A DNA stretch of 64,000 nt from Planctomycetota bacterium (lineage in GTDB: Bacteria; Planctomycetota; UBA1135; GCA-002686595): NCBI GenBank assembly GCA_026692665.1, contig JAPLOF010000033.1, forward strand, positions 62,001 through 126,000. Reading direction: 5' to 3'. The translations under genes and the position numbers were made by a program. Positions within the stretch are counted from its first letter, which is position 1. Each line of letters opens with the position of its first letter. The notes under the pieces were generated by a model. The model had not been told where the DNA came from. It saw nothing but the letters and a program-made list of their open reading frames with translations, and ran no database searches. Shown one piece after another: positions 27,914-36,226 of this stretch.

Positions 27914-27957
27914 GACGGGGCGAACGGCGCGAGCCGTCCGACCCATCATGGAAACGG
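27904..27957. repeat. Imperfect palindrome spanning the mnmG start codon
   Basis: Arms 27904-27928 and 27933-27957 match at 21 of 25 positions around the loop GCGA. Each strand reads ATGGAAAC at its own arm, and the minus-strand copy is the mnmG start. It could sequester the start in the mRNA or be an operator; it also makes short antisense ORFs resemble mnmG's N-terminus. Confidence 0.85.
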
Positions 27958-28072
27958 ATTCAGGCCGCGCGCGCCAGTCGGCGGGCCGCCTCGGCGAGGT
28001 TCGCGCGCCGTGGCCGCGTTTCTCCCGCGCCGACTGGAATTCGCCGAGACGGGGACCCGATAGCGTTCAGGC

Positions 28073-28255
28073 GTGCGTTCCTGGTTGTTCCGACATCGTC
28101 TCCGGCTCCGCGCCATCTACGCGCAGCGCACGCTCCCCGACCGGGAGCTGCGCCCGCGTCGGTTGCTCGGCCCCGACCGCGACGGCTTGCTGCCCGGGCA
28201 GAGCGCCCGGATCGGCGAGAAGTTCGTGATCCGGCCGCCGGCGCGGGCGGCGTAG
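28073..28255 (+). CDS. Small basic protein, hypothetical
   Basis: A 60-codon ORF with a GTG start encodes an Arg-rich peptide (RSWLFRHRLRLRAIYAQRTL at the start, GEKFVIRPPARAA at the end). Third codon positions are nearly all G or C, as in real genes here, which is the main support. No family is recognised. It sits between the mnmG start region and a HEAT-repeat gene on the same strand. It could equally be chance in GC-rich DNA. Confidence 0.35.
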   Translation: MRSWLFRHRLRLRAIYAQRTLPDRELRPRRLLGPDRDGLLPGQSARIGEKFVIRPPARAA

Positions 28256-28315
28256 CCCTGTGGGGACCGGGTCGGGGCGCAACCGGCCGGGGGTCGGGTG
28301 GTAGCATCCGGCGCG

Positions 28316-29659
28316 ATGCAAGTGCGCGCGGCCATCCTCCTCGGGACCACGATCCTCCTCGGCGCCCACGCGCCGGCGGAACCGACGCGCCCCGCCGCGG
28401 GGCGCTCGGTCGCGGGAGCCCCGGAGGACCGCGAGTCCCTGCAGGCCTACCTGCTGCGGCTGCGACAGCAGCGCGACCTGATCCTGGGCGCCATGCAAGG
28501 CCAGGTCCAAGGGCTCGTCGAGGACCTGGAGGGCCATGCGACGGCGCGCAACCTCGAGGGTCTCGACGCGGCGCGCGCGAAGTTGGTCCAACTGGGGCCG
28601 GAAGTGGCGCCGCTCCTGGTCGAGCACCTGGATCCGGGCACGTCCCCCACCGACCCGCAGCGCCTCCGCGCGAGCTCGATCGCGCTCGTCCTCGCCGAGC
28701 TCCAGGCCGGAGCCATCACCGCAAAGCTCCTCGAGATCGTCCAGTCCGGATCCGTGGAGGGCCGCCAGAACGCGATCCGGGTCCTCGCCACGTCCCCGGA
28801 GCCCGACCGCGCCGCGCCCGCGCTCGTCGGCATCTACCGCGCGGGGCTGCCCGAGCTGCGCGGCGCGGCGCTCGCCGCCCTGGCGCGCCTCGGTGGCCCG
28901 GCGGCGAAGGGCGCCCTCGAGGAAGCCCTCGGCGACGCGCGCCCGGAGGTCGTGCGCGCGGCGCTCGACGCGCTCGCGCAAGCGAAGAACGGCGCGCTCG
29001 CGAACCGCATCCTGCGCATCACGGCGACCCCGGGCGACGCGTTCCGGGTCCTCGATCCCCTGCTCGGCTGGTATCGGGCCGTGGCCGACTCCGTCGACGG
29101 GGCCCATGTCGCGGCGCTGGTGAAGTTGGCGGCCGACCCGTCCGCACCGGCGGTCGAGCGCGCGCGCGTGCTCGAAGTCCTGCCGCGCTTCGCCGACAAG
29201 TTCGACAGCGACGTCAAGAAGAGCCTGCGCTCCATCGCCGAGTCGCCGGCGCGCGAGATGCGCGAGGGAGCGCTGGTCGTCCTCGTGCTCGCGGGCGACA
29301 AGAACGCGCGCCGCGACCTGTTGGCCGAGTTCGACGAGCGCATCGCGAAGAACGAAGGGTACGCGGCGGCCTACGAGGAACGGGGCAACGTCTACTACCG
29401 CATCGGCGACTACCGCGAGGGCGTGAACGACTTCAAGCAGGCGATCAAGCTGTCCGCCGACGACCTGCGCGCGCGGCAGGACACGGCCTACGTCGGGCTC
29501 GCGAAGTGCTACGCGCGCTGGGGCAAGCTCAAGGAAGCCGCGCAGACGCTCGAGAAGGCGCCGCTGACGCGACAGCAGCTCGCGGACCTGAAGAACGAGC
29601 CGGCGTTCGCGAAGCTGCTCGAGAACGCGAAGTTCCGCGAGCTGTTCGAGATCCGATGA
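28316..29659 (+). CDS. Exported HEAT-repeat/TPR protein
   Basis: The 447-residue product starts with a signal-like segment (MQVRAAILLGTTILLGAHAP) at the ATG at 28316; an ATG six codons earlier is possible. Residues about 65-330 are HEAT-like repeats (GPEVAPLLVEHLDPG, AAPALVGIYRAGLPELRGAA, VVRAALDALAQAKNG). The last 100 residues contain TPRs (AAAYEERGNVYYRIGDYREG, YVGLAKCYARWGKLKEAAQT) and the cap LKNEPAFAKLLENAKFRELF. The mix suggests an adaptor or scaffold in the periplasm. Its TGA overlaps the ATG of the downstream deacetylase-fold gene (ATGA), so the two are translationally coupled. Confidence 0.75.
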   Translation: MQVRAAILLGTTILLGAHAPAEPTRPAAGRSVAGAPEDRESLQAYLLRLRQQRDLILGAMQGQVQGLVEDLEGHATARNLEGLDAARAKLVQLGPEVAPLLVEHLDPGTSPTDPQRLRASSIALVLAELQAGAITAKLLEIVQSGSVEGRQNAIRVLATSPEPDRAAPALVGIYRAGLPELRGAALAALARLGGPAAKGALEEALGDARPEVVRAALDALAQAKNGALANRILRITATPGDAFRVLDPLLGWYRAVADSVDGAHVAALVKLAADPSAPAVERARVLEVLPRFADKFDSDVKKSLRSIAESPAREMREGALVVLVLAGDKNARRDLLAEFDERIAKNEGYAAAYEERGNVYYRIGDYREGVNDFKQAIKLSADDLRARQDTAYVGLAKCYARWGKLKEAAQTLEKAPLTRQQLADLKNEPAFAKLLENAKFRELFEIR

Positions 29660-30606
29660 CCCCGGGCCGGACGGGGTTCGTCGCCCACGCGGATCAGGAG
29701 CGCCACGACACGGGCCCCGGACACCCCGAGCGCGCCGAGAGACATCGCGCGATCGTCGCGCGGATCGAGTCGAGCGGGCTCGCGGCCCACCTGGACCGCG
29801 TCGAAGCAGTCGCGGTCGACCCCGCCCGGCTGCTGCTCGTGCACGAGGGTTCGCACGTGGCCAACGTGGAGCGCGCGATCGCTTCCGGCGCGCGCATCCT
29901 CGACGACGGCGACACGCGCGTGTCGGCCGGATCGTGGCGCGCTGCGCTCCTCGCCGCCGGCGGCACGCTCGACGCCGTGGATCGCGTGATGGACGGCCGT
30001 TGGCGGAACGCGTTCGTCGCCGCGCGGCCGCCGGGCCACCACGCCGAGCGCGGTCACGCGATGGGCTTCTGCGCGTTCAACAACGTGGCCGTCGCGGCGG
30101 CGCACCTGCGCCAGCGCCATGGATTGGACCGCGTCGCGATCGTCGACTGGGACGTCCACCACGGCAACGGGACGCAGCACATCTTCGAGCGCGATCCGAG
30201 CGTGTACTTCGCGAGCCTGCACCAGTGGCCGCTGTACCCCGGCTCGGGCCTCGCGGACGAGCGCGGCATCGGGCCCGGCGAGGGCGCGACCCGCAACTGT
30301 CCGTTGCCGCCGGGATCGGGCGACCGCGAGTGGCTGTCGGCTTTCGAGGACGTGGTGCTACGGGACCTCGAGGCGTTCGCGCCGCAGTTCGTGATCGTGT
30401 CCGCCGGCTTCGACGCACACGCGGACGACCCGCTGGGACAGACGGAGCTCACCACGGGTGCCTACGCGCGCATGACGAGCCTCTTGGCCCAGTTCGCGCG
30501 CGAACGCTGTGCGGGCCGGCTCGTGCTGGTGCTCGAGGGCGGCTACGACCTCGCGGCGCTGGCGGCGAGCGTCGAGGCGGCCACGGGCGAGCTCTGCACC
30601 GCCTAG
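29656..30606 (+). CDS. Histone-deacetylase-superfamily hydrolase
   Basis: This 316-residue zinc amidohydrolase belongs to the class II HDAC/acetylpolyamine amidohydrolase superfamily. Signatures are RPPGHHAERGHAMGFCAFNN (active-site histidines), the zinc-binding VDWDVHHGNGTQHIFE and SAGFDAHADDPLG. The start at 29656 (MTPGRTGFVAHADQERHDTG) matches family N-termini and overlaps the stop of the HEAT/TPR gene by ATGA. Bacterial members deacetylate acetylated polyamines or proteins; the substrate here is unknown. Length is usual for the single-domain bacterial form. Confidence 0.92.
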   Translation: MTPGRTGFVAHADQERHDTGPGHPERAERHRAIVARIESSGLAAHLDRVEAVAVDPARLLLVHEGSHVANVERAIASGARILDDGDTRVSAGSWRAALLAAGGTLDAVDRVMDGRWRNAFVAARPPGHHAERGHAMGFCAFNNVAVAAAHLRQRHGLDRVAIVDWDVHHGNGTQHIFERDPSVYFASLHQWPLYPGSGLADERGIGPGEGATRNCPLPPGSGDREWLSAFEDVVLRDLEAFAPQFVIVSAGFDAHADDPLGQTELTTGAYARMTSLLAQFARERCAGRLVLVLEGGYDLAALAASVEAATGELCTA

Positions 30607-30716
30607 GGACTGCGGCTGGAATCCCGGAATTCGCGGGAACTCCTGGCCGGGAGCGGGGATCACTCCGAGAGCCGCGGCAATTCGCGCCACGGCCGTCCTC
30701 CAGTTCCGCAAGGCCC

Positions 30717-31964
30717 ATGCGCACGCCGTCCCTCCCCCTGCTCTCCGTCGCCGCCTGCGCGGCCCCCGTGCTCGCGCAGCAGCCGGCATTCACGACTCCG
30801 GGGATGGCGCAGACCCCGATGATGACCCGGCCCGCGGCGGCGCCGGAAGGCCAGGCCACCGGCACTTCGAGCGGTCAGTCCGACCGCTTCGACTCGGTCT
30901 TCAATCCGGCGTTCTCCTTCATCGTCGATGCGGTCGCCGACTCGCTGCACACGGACGGCGACGCGGTCCAGGACGGCGTCAAGCTCGAGATGCGCGTGCT
31001 CGAGATCGGCGCGCAGGCCTGGGTCGACCCCGATGCCTGGGCCTACTTCATCGGCGCGACCGACGGCGACACCCTCGCCGTCGAGGAGGCCGCGGTGCAC
31101 TACAAGGGCCTGGGCGGGAACACGACGATCCGCGCCGGCCGCTTCTTCATCGACTTCGGCAAGCAGATGCAGACGCACGTGCACGAGCTGCGGACGCTCG
31201 AACGTCCGCTCGTCCTGCGCACCTACCTGGGCGAGGAGGTCAAGGGCGACGGCCTCGAGTACGACGGCTGGACCGGGGTCGGGGACGCGACCGCGGTGCG
31301 TTGGTCGATCGGCGCCTTCGCGAGCCTGATTCCCGAGTCCGAGCTGGAGGATGGCGTGCCCGTCGTCTCGGTCGCGGACCGCAAGGACGCGGGCGACCTC
31401 AACTTCACGGCGCGTCTGACGGCTTTCACCGACGTCGGCACGAACGGCCTGTTCCAGGCCGGCGTCTCCGGCCGCTTCATCCCGGATGCCACGGCGGAGC
31501 TGAACGGCAGCGAGACGACGGGCCTGGAAAGCTCGGTGTACGGCCTCGACGTGACCTACGGCTGGACGAGCGACGACGCGCAGAGGACCTTCACGACGGG
31601 CGGCGAGTTCCTGCTCGACACGGGCGACACGGTGGCGCTGATCGACGATGCCGGTACGCCCGATCCGACGGACGACACGCTCACCGGCTTCGACACCCGT
31701 TCGCAGGCCGGCTGGTACGCGTTCGTCGACTGGGCCTGGAATCAGAAGCACTCCGTGGGGGTCCAGTACAGCACGGTCGAGTTGGGTCCTGACACGGACG
31801 CCGCGGAGCTCGAGGTGTACTACACGCGACTCTTCTCGGAGTTCCACCGCATCCGTCTGGTGGCCTCGAGCTACGACACGGACGTCGATGAGGGCGATGC
31901 GCTGCGCTTCGCGATCCAGTACACCGTCACGGTCGGCGCGCACGGTCACGGCCTCAATTGGTGA
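30717..31964 (+). CDS. Outer-membrane beta-barrel protein of a metal-uptake locus
   Basis: The 415-residue product has a signal peptide (MRTPSLPLLSVAACAAPVLA, then QQ). The body alternates polar and hydrophobic residues in strands with many D/T/G turns (YKGLGGNTTIRAGRFFIDFG, WYAFVDWAWNQKHSVGVQYS), and ends in IQYTVTVGAHGHGLNW, with aromatic strands typical of porin-like barrels. Acidic loops (DTDVDEGDA, DDAGTPDPTDDT) may bind cations. Its stop lies 20 bp before the binding-protein gene, so I infer that it is the outer-membrane entry for that ABC system. This link is contextual only. Confidence 0.75.
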   Translation: MRTPSLPLLSVAACAAPVLAQQPAFTTPGMAQTPMMTRPAAAPEGQATGTSSGQSDRFDSVFNPAFSFIVDAVADSLHTDGDAVQDGVKLEMRVLEIGAQAWVDPDAWAYFIGATDGDTLAVEEAAVHYKGLGGNTTIRAGRFFIDFGKQMQTHVHELRTLERPLVLRTYLGEEVKGDGLEYDGWTGVGDATAVRWSIGAFASLIPESELEDGVPVVSVADRKDAGDLNFTARLTAFTDVGTNGLFQAGVSGRFIPDATAELNGSETTGLESSVYGLDVTYGWTSDDAQRTFTTGGEFLLDTGDTVALIDDAGTPDPTDDTLTGFDTRSQAGWYAFVDWAWNQKHSVGVQYSTVELGPDTDAAELEVYYTRLFSEFHRIRLVASSYDTDVDEGDALRFAIQYTVTVGAHGHGLNW

Positions 31965-31984
31965 ACAGGAACAAGATCCCGGAC

Positions 31985-32935
31985 ATGGACATCCCGCGTC
32001 GAACACTCCTCCAGGCCGCCATTCTCGCCGCCTGCATCGCGCTCGGACTCCCGGCACCGGCCGCCGCCGCGAGCGGGCCGCTGCGCGTCGTGACCACCCT
32101 GCCCGACCTGGCCGACGTCGCGCGTCGGATCGGGGGCGATCGGGTCGAGGTCACGTCCCTGACGAAAGGCCGCGAGAACCTCCACCACGTCGTGGCCCGG
32201 CCGTCGCACCTCGTGGCGCTCTCCCGCGCCGACGTGCTCGTCCAGGTCGGCCTCTCGCTCGAGATGGGCTTCCTGCCCGGGCTCCTCGAGAACGCGAACA
32301 ACCCGAAGATCCGACCGGGAAGCCCGGGGTTCGTGAGCGTCTCGGTCGGCTGGTCGGCGCTGAACATCCCGACCGTGGTGAGCCGCAAGGACGGCGACGT
32401 GCACCCCGACGGGAACCCCCACCTGAACCTCGATCCGCGCGGCGGGCGGCAGATCGCCGAGCGCATCCTGGCCGGCCTCGTCGCGGTGGATCCCGAGGGC
32501 CAGTCCGCGTACGAGACGCGCGCCGCCCAGTACCGGAAGGAACTCGACGCCGCCGAGGCGCGCTGGGACGCGGCGGCGAAGGACTGGTCGGGGAAGAAGA
32601 TCGTCGTCTACCACATGGAGTACGACTACCTGGCGCGACGCTACGGGCTCGAGATCGTCGGCACGATCGAGACGAAGCCCGGCATCCCGCCGACTCCCGG
32701 CCACATCGCGGAACTCGTCGAGAAGATGAAGTCCGCTGGATCCGTCGTGATCCTCACCGCGCCGTGGTCGAACAGCGGCGAGGTCGAACAGATCGCGAAG
32801 GCGACCGGCGCGCAGGTCGTCGAGTTGCCGAACCAGTGCGGAGGGATCGCCGGCACCGACACCTGGATCGGAATGCAGGACCTCATGCACGAGCGGCTGG
32901 CACGGGCGTTCGGGACCGCGGCTCCGAAGCGCTAG
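31985..32935 (+). CDS. Metal ABC transporter substrate-binding protein (ZnuA/TroA-like)
   Basis: The 316-residue periplasmic protein starts MDIPRRTLLQAAILAACIAL, with a twin-arginine-like RRTLL segment before the hydrophobic core. A GTG at 31958 overlapping the barrel gene is an alternative start. Cluster A-1 features are LRVVTTLPDLADVARRIGGD, the metal-ligand candidates in ENLHHVVARPSHL, DGDVHPDGNPHLNLDP, and ETKPGIPPTPGHIAELVEKM. The usual His-rich loop of ZnuA is absent, so specificity for zinc, manganese or another metal is open. It is followed by ATPase and permease genes. Confidence 0.86.
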   Translation: MDIPRRTLLQAAILAACIALGLPAPAAAASGPLRVVTTLPDLADVARRIGGDRVEVTSLTKGRENLHHVVARPSHLVALSRADVLVQVGLSLEMGFLPGLLENANNPKIRPGSPGFVSVSVGWSALNIPTVVSRKDGDVHPDGNPHLNLDPRGGRQIAERILAGLVAVDPEGQSAYETRAAQYRKELDAAEARWDAAAKDWSGKKIVVYHMEYDYLARRYGLEIVGTIETKPGIPPTPGHIAELVEKMKSAGSVVILTAPWSNSGEVEQIAKATGAQVVELPNQCGGIAGTDTWIGMQDLMHERLARAFGTAAPKR

Positions 32936-32949
32936 CATCGGCCCACCGC

Positions 32950-33660
32950 ATGACCGACTTGCTGCGTGTCTCGAACGCCTCGTTCGGCTATTCCGGCCGA
33001 GCCGTGATCTCGGGCGTCGACCTCGCGGTCCGCCCCGGGGATTTCCTGGGGATCGTGGGGCCGAACGGCTGCGGCAAGACCACGCTGTTCCGCGGGTTGC
33101 TGGGACTCGTGCGGCCCATGTCCGGCGGAGTGGAGCGCGGGAATGCGCGGATCGGCTACGTGCCGCAGCGCGAGACGCTCGATCCGATCTTCCCTCTGCG
33201 CGTGGAGGACGTCGTGCGGATGGGCGCGTACGGCCACCTGTCGGGCCTGCGCCGCATCTCGGCCGAGCAGCGGCGGGCGGCGGAACTGGCGATCGAGCGC
33301 GTCGGCCTGGGCGCGAAGTTGGGGGCCTCGTTCGCGGGCCTCTCGGGGGGACAGCGACAACGGGCACTGCTCGCGCGCGCGCTCCTGTGCAGGCCGAACG
33401 TCCTCCTGCTCGACGAACCGACGAGCGGCGTCGACCGCGGCGCGCAGCGGCAGATCCTGGAACTGCTCGTGGACCTCAACGCGCGCGATGGGCTCGCCGT
33501 GCTCCTCGTGAGCCACCAGATCGGACTCCTGCGCGAGGCCGTGCGCGAGGTGTTGTGGGTCGCCGAGGGGCGGATCGAGCGCGGCAGCGCGGCCGAACTG
33601 CTGGCCCCGGAACGACTGGATCAGCTGTACGCCGCCGGCACCGCGCCCGAGGAGGACTGA
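32950..33660 (+). CDS. Metal ABC transporter ATP-binding protein
   Basis: The 236-residue ATPase has Walker A GPNGCGKTT, signature LSGGQRQR, Walker B VLLLDEPT and the switch histidine in LLVSHQIG. The Q-loop lies in YVPQRETLDPIFPLRVED, a pattern shared by ZnuC/MntB-type ATPases. The start at 32950 (MTDLLRVSNASFGYSGRAV) is 14 bp after the binding-protein stop. It powers the permease encoded 5 bp downstream. Confidence 0.93.
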   Translation: MTDLLRVSNASFGYSGRAVISGVDLAVRPGDFLGIVGPNGCGKTTLFRGLLGLVRPMSGGVERGNARIGYVPQRETLDPIFPLRVEDVVRMGAYGHLSGLRRISAEQRRAAELAIERVGLGAKLGASFAGLSGGQRQRALLARALLCRPNVLLLDEPTSGVDRGAQRQILELLVDLNARDGLAVLLVSHQIGLLREAVREVLWVAEGRIERGSAAELLAPERLDQLYAAGTAPEED

Positions 33661-33665
33661 GGCCC

Positions 33666-34547
33666 TTGGACGAGATCTCCTGGCTCGATCGGCTCGAGTT
33701 GTTCCGCTGGCCGCTCCTCTCGGCCCTCGTCGCGGGAATCGTGCTGCCGGCGGTAGGCGCATTCCTGCTGGTGCGCCGGACCAGCTTCCACGGCATCGTT
33801 CTGCCACAGTTCGCCGCGGCGGGAGTCGTCTTCGCCTACGCGATCCTGGGCTGGTGGATCGAGACGATCGGGCTCGGGGGCCTGACCCTGGACGACGCGC
33901 TGCACGATCCGCACGCCGCGTCCACCTTCGGCCTGGTCTGGGGCGGCCTGTTCACCCTGGGCGGCATCCTGCTCCTGGTCGTCTCGGGACGGCGCGGCGG
34001 GTCCGAATCCGCGCGCGCGGCGGCGGGATTCGCGGTCGCGAGCGCGGCGGTGCTCGTGCTCGGACGGCTCTCGCCCATCGGGCGCGGTCCCGTCGACGAG
34101 CTCCTCGCGGGCGAGGTGCTGGGCGTCGGCGTGCACGACTTCGAGGTGCTCGCCGCCGCGCTCGCGGTCGCGGGCCTCCTGCTGGCCTGGTTCGGGCGCG
34201 ATCTCCTGCTCACGAGCTACGACCGCGAGGCGGCGATCGTGCTGGGCAAGCGCGCGACGACGTTCGAGACCCTCTTCCAGGGGATCGTCGGACTGGCGGT
34301 CGCCGCGGGGACGCTGACCCTCGGGCCGATCCTCGTCTTCGGCCTGCTCGTCGTGCCGCCGCTCGCGGCGCGCCCCTGGTCGCGATCGATGGGGGGCTTC
34401 GTGGGCCTCTCGCTCGCGATCGGAGCGATGGCCGCGCTGATCGGCGAGACCGCGGCGCTCGAATGGGATCTGCCTCTGGGGCCCAGCGTGGTCCTCGCGT
34501 CCGCGCTGTTCCTCGCACCCGCGGCCTTCGCGTCGCGACGGACCTGA
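33666..34547 (+). CDS. Metal ABC transporter permease (ABC-3 family)
   Basis: The 293-residue integral membrane protein begins at a TTG (33666) 5 bp after the ATPase stop. About eight hydrophobic helices are visible. Conserved ABC-3 segments include FLLVRRTSFHGIVLPQFAAA and the cytoplasmic coupling region LLTSYDREAAIVLGKRATTF, followed by ILVFGLLVVPPLAAR. It transports the metal delivered by the TroA-like protein. It ends the four-gene locus and is followed by a double hairpin. Confidence 0.9.
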   Translation: MDEISWLDRLELFRWPLLSALVAGIVLPAVGAFLLVRRTSFHGIVLPQFAAAGVVFAYAILGWWIETIGLGGLTLDDALHDPHAASTFGLVWGGLFTLGGILLLVVSGRRGGSESARAAAGFAVASAAVLVLGRLSPIGRGPVDELLAGEVLGVGVHDFEVLAAALAVAGLLLAWFGRDLLLTSYDREAAIVLGKRATTFETLFQGIVGLAVAAGTLTLGPILVFGLLVVPPLAARPWSRSMGGFVGLSLAIGAMAALIGETAALEWDLPLGPSVVLASALFLAPAAFASRRT

Positions 34548-34560
34548 CACCCGGAATCGA

Positions 34561-34615
34561 ACGCGGCCCCCCGTCTCCGGGAGGCCGCGTCGGCGCGAGC
34601 CTTTTCGGCTCGCGC
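34561..34615. terminator. Two adjacent hairpins between convergent genes
   Basis: ACGCGGCC (34561-34568) pairs with GGCCGCGT (34583-34590), and GCGCGAGCC (34593-34601) pairs with GGCTCGCGC (34607-34615) around TTTTC. They lie between the permease stop and the stop of the opposing secreted-protein gene, so a two-way terminator is likely. Confidence 0.65.
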
Positions 34616-34643
34616 GTACCGGATCGAATCGTTCAGGAGCCGA

Positions 34644-35897
34644 TCACATGCCCTGGACGCGGAACGGGAACCGCACGCGCGGTTGGCCGTTCACCGTGTA
34701 GACCTGGGCGCGGATGCCGATGCCGTCGGTCGTGCCGAAGTACTCGGTGTTCAGCGTGCCCTGGGCCGTCTTCGTGACGCGCATCGCCTGGCTGTGCTGG
34801 TCCGGGTTCGCCGGGAACATCAGGGGGTTGTACATCACGACCTGGACCGTGATGACTTGGGGCAGTTGGTTCCAGGCGAAGGAGGGCATGTCCTCCATCG
34901 TGACCGGCCACGTGCGACGCACGCCCGCGAGCTGCGTGTCGTAGTAGTGCCCGAAGATCGTGGCGCCCGCGTTGCCCGTGCCGCTCGAGACGAGCAGGTG
35001 GCACTCGGCCGACACGATCGTGACCGTGCAGCTCGACGTGCGCTGGTGCGCGTCGGTGGCCGTGAACACGACGTTGAAGTTGCCGACTTGGGTGCCGTTC
35101 GGCGTCCAGTCCACCGTCACGCACACCGGGTTGCCCGAGGTGGGCAGCGCCGGCGTGAAGGTCATGCCCGCGGGAACGTTCGCGGCGGTGAGCGTCACGG
35201 TGTCCGTGGGATCGATGTCCGACGCGCAGATCTGGAACTGCAACGGGACACCGGCGCTCGCCATGAGCGTGCCCGGGCACTGGAGAGCGGGCGGCGTGTT
35301 CGGGACGTACGTGTAGCAGACCCGGACGTCGGCCGCGGCGCTCGTGGTGAACTGCGTGATCAGGTTGCCCGCACCCGTCGCGATCGAGGAACCCTGGGCC
35401 GTGACCGGCAGGACGATGTTCCCGGCACCCGTGAAGAGCGCCAGGTCACTGAGCGGCGGCGGCGAAACCTGCGACTGCGTGTCGGTCGCATTGATGTTCA
35501 GGTGCGACATGCCCGACGTGCCAGCGAAGTCGATGACTCCGTCGAACGCCGTGAACGAGTCGCTGAAGTTCGCGATCGGCAGCGTGACGACGAGCGGCGT
35601 CAGGTCCGGACGGGTGAGGGTGATCGTGGCCGCGAACGAGGTGTTCACGATCGTCGACGAAGCATCCAGGCTCTCCGCCTTGGCGGAGCCCTGCACGTTG
35701 CCGGTGAGCTGGAACGAGATGCTCTGGAGCGTGCCGAGGTTCGGGTTGAACTTCGGGATCGAGACGCTCCCGCCCCAGTTCGTGGATTGGAGCGGAATGC
35801 TGTCCGTGAAGCAGGTGGTCTGCGTCTGCTGGGCGGAGGCCGTGAGCGCCGAACTCGCGAGGGCGAGCGCGACGAGGGAGCTGCGAAGGGTCTTCAT
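34644..35897 (-). CDS. Secreted choice-of-anchor E / Ig-like protein
   Basis: The 417-residue protein starts with a signal peptide (MKTLRSSLVALALASSALTA). Residues about 28-195 are a choice-of-anchor E domain (GGSVSIPKFNPNLGTLQSIS), the same type as in the protein at 1484-2563. Residues about 200-300 are an Ig/cadherin-like module (AGVPLQFQICASDIDPTDTV, FNVVFTATDAHQRTSSCTV). The C-terminal 120 residues (CHLLVSSGTGNAGATIFGHY, then RFPFRVQGM at the end) differ from the CPCGN module and match nothing I recognise. Presumably surface-exposed. It faces the metal-uptake locus tail to tail. Confidence 0.75.
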   Translation of the reverse strand: MKTLRSSLVALALASSALTASAQQTQTTCFTDSIPLQSTNWGGSVSIPKFNPNLGTLQSISFQLTGNVQGSAKAESLDASSTIVNTSFAATITLTRPDLTPLVVTLPIANFSDSFTAFDGVIDFAGTSGMSHLNINATDTQSQVSPPPLSDLALFTGAGNIVLPVTAQGSSIATGAGNLITQFTTSAAADVRVCYTYVPNTPPALQCPGTLMASAGVPLQFQICASDIDPTDTVTLTAANVPAGMTFTPALPTSGNPVCVTVDWTPNGTQVGNFNVVFTATDAHQRTSSCTVTIVSAECHLLVSSGTGNAGATIFGHYYDTQLAGVRRTWPVTMEDMPSFAWNQLPQVITVQVVMYNPLMFPANPDQHSQAMRVTKTAQGTLNTEYFGTTDGIGIRAQVYTVNGQPRVRFPFRVQGM

Positions 35898-36226
35898 GGG
35901 AGGTGTGCGTTGCGGCCCGCAGCGTGCGGGTGCGACAAGGTCGGTGTGGAGTGGGGTCGAGGTGTGCGTCGGGGGGTGGCCACGCCGTGCAAACGACGGT
36001 CCGCGTGCCTCGGGGAGGTACAGACAAGCCTACTGCGGTGGTTCAGGTCGCGCTTTTGCGAACTGGTAGGAAAGGGACGGGATTTTCCGCCCGGAGTATG
36101 AACGGATCTACAATCTACAAATCGTGGCAATCCAGGCCTTGAGCCCGGATCGCTGCGCCTGGGAATGCCTAGGAAGCTGCACTGTGGGTTGCAGGCCGCC
36201 CAGGTTGAGGACGCGGGCCAGGTCCT
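35898..36226. other. Intergenic region, 329 bp
   Basis: No gene is supported. It is the upstream region of the minus-strand choice-of-anchor E gene and receives the 3' end of boxR. Around 36030-36130 the DNA is more AT-rich than the surroundings and holds a short direct repeat, ATCTACA-ATCTACA, near 36111-36124. A promoter for the 34644-35897 gene probably lies here; I cannot fix its elements. Confidence 0.4.

Noticed and set aside
27948-28229. Plus-strand ORF starting METDSGRARQ next to mnmG
   Set aside because: Its resemblance to the mnmG N-terminus is explained by the palindrome; the remainder has no protein-like features.
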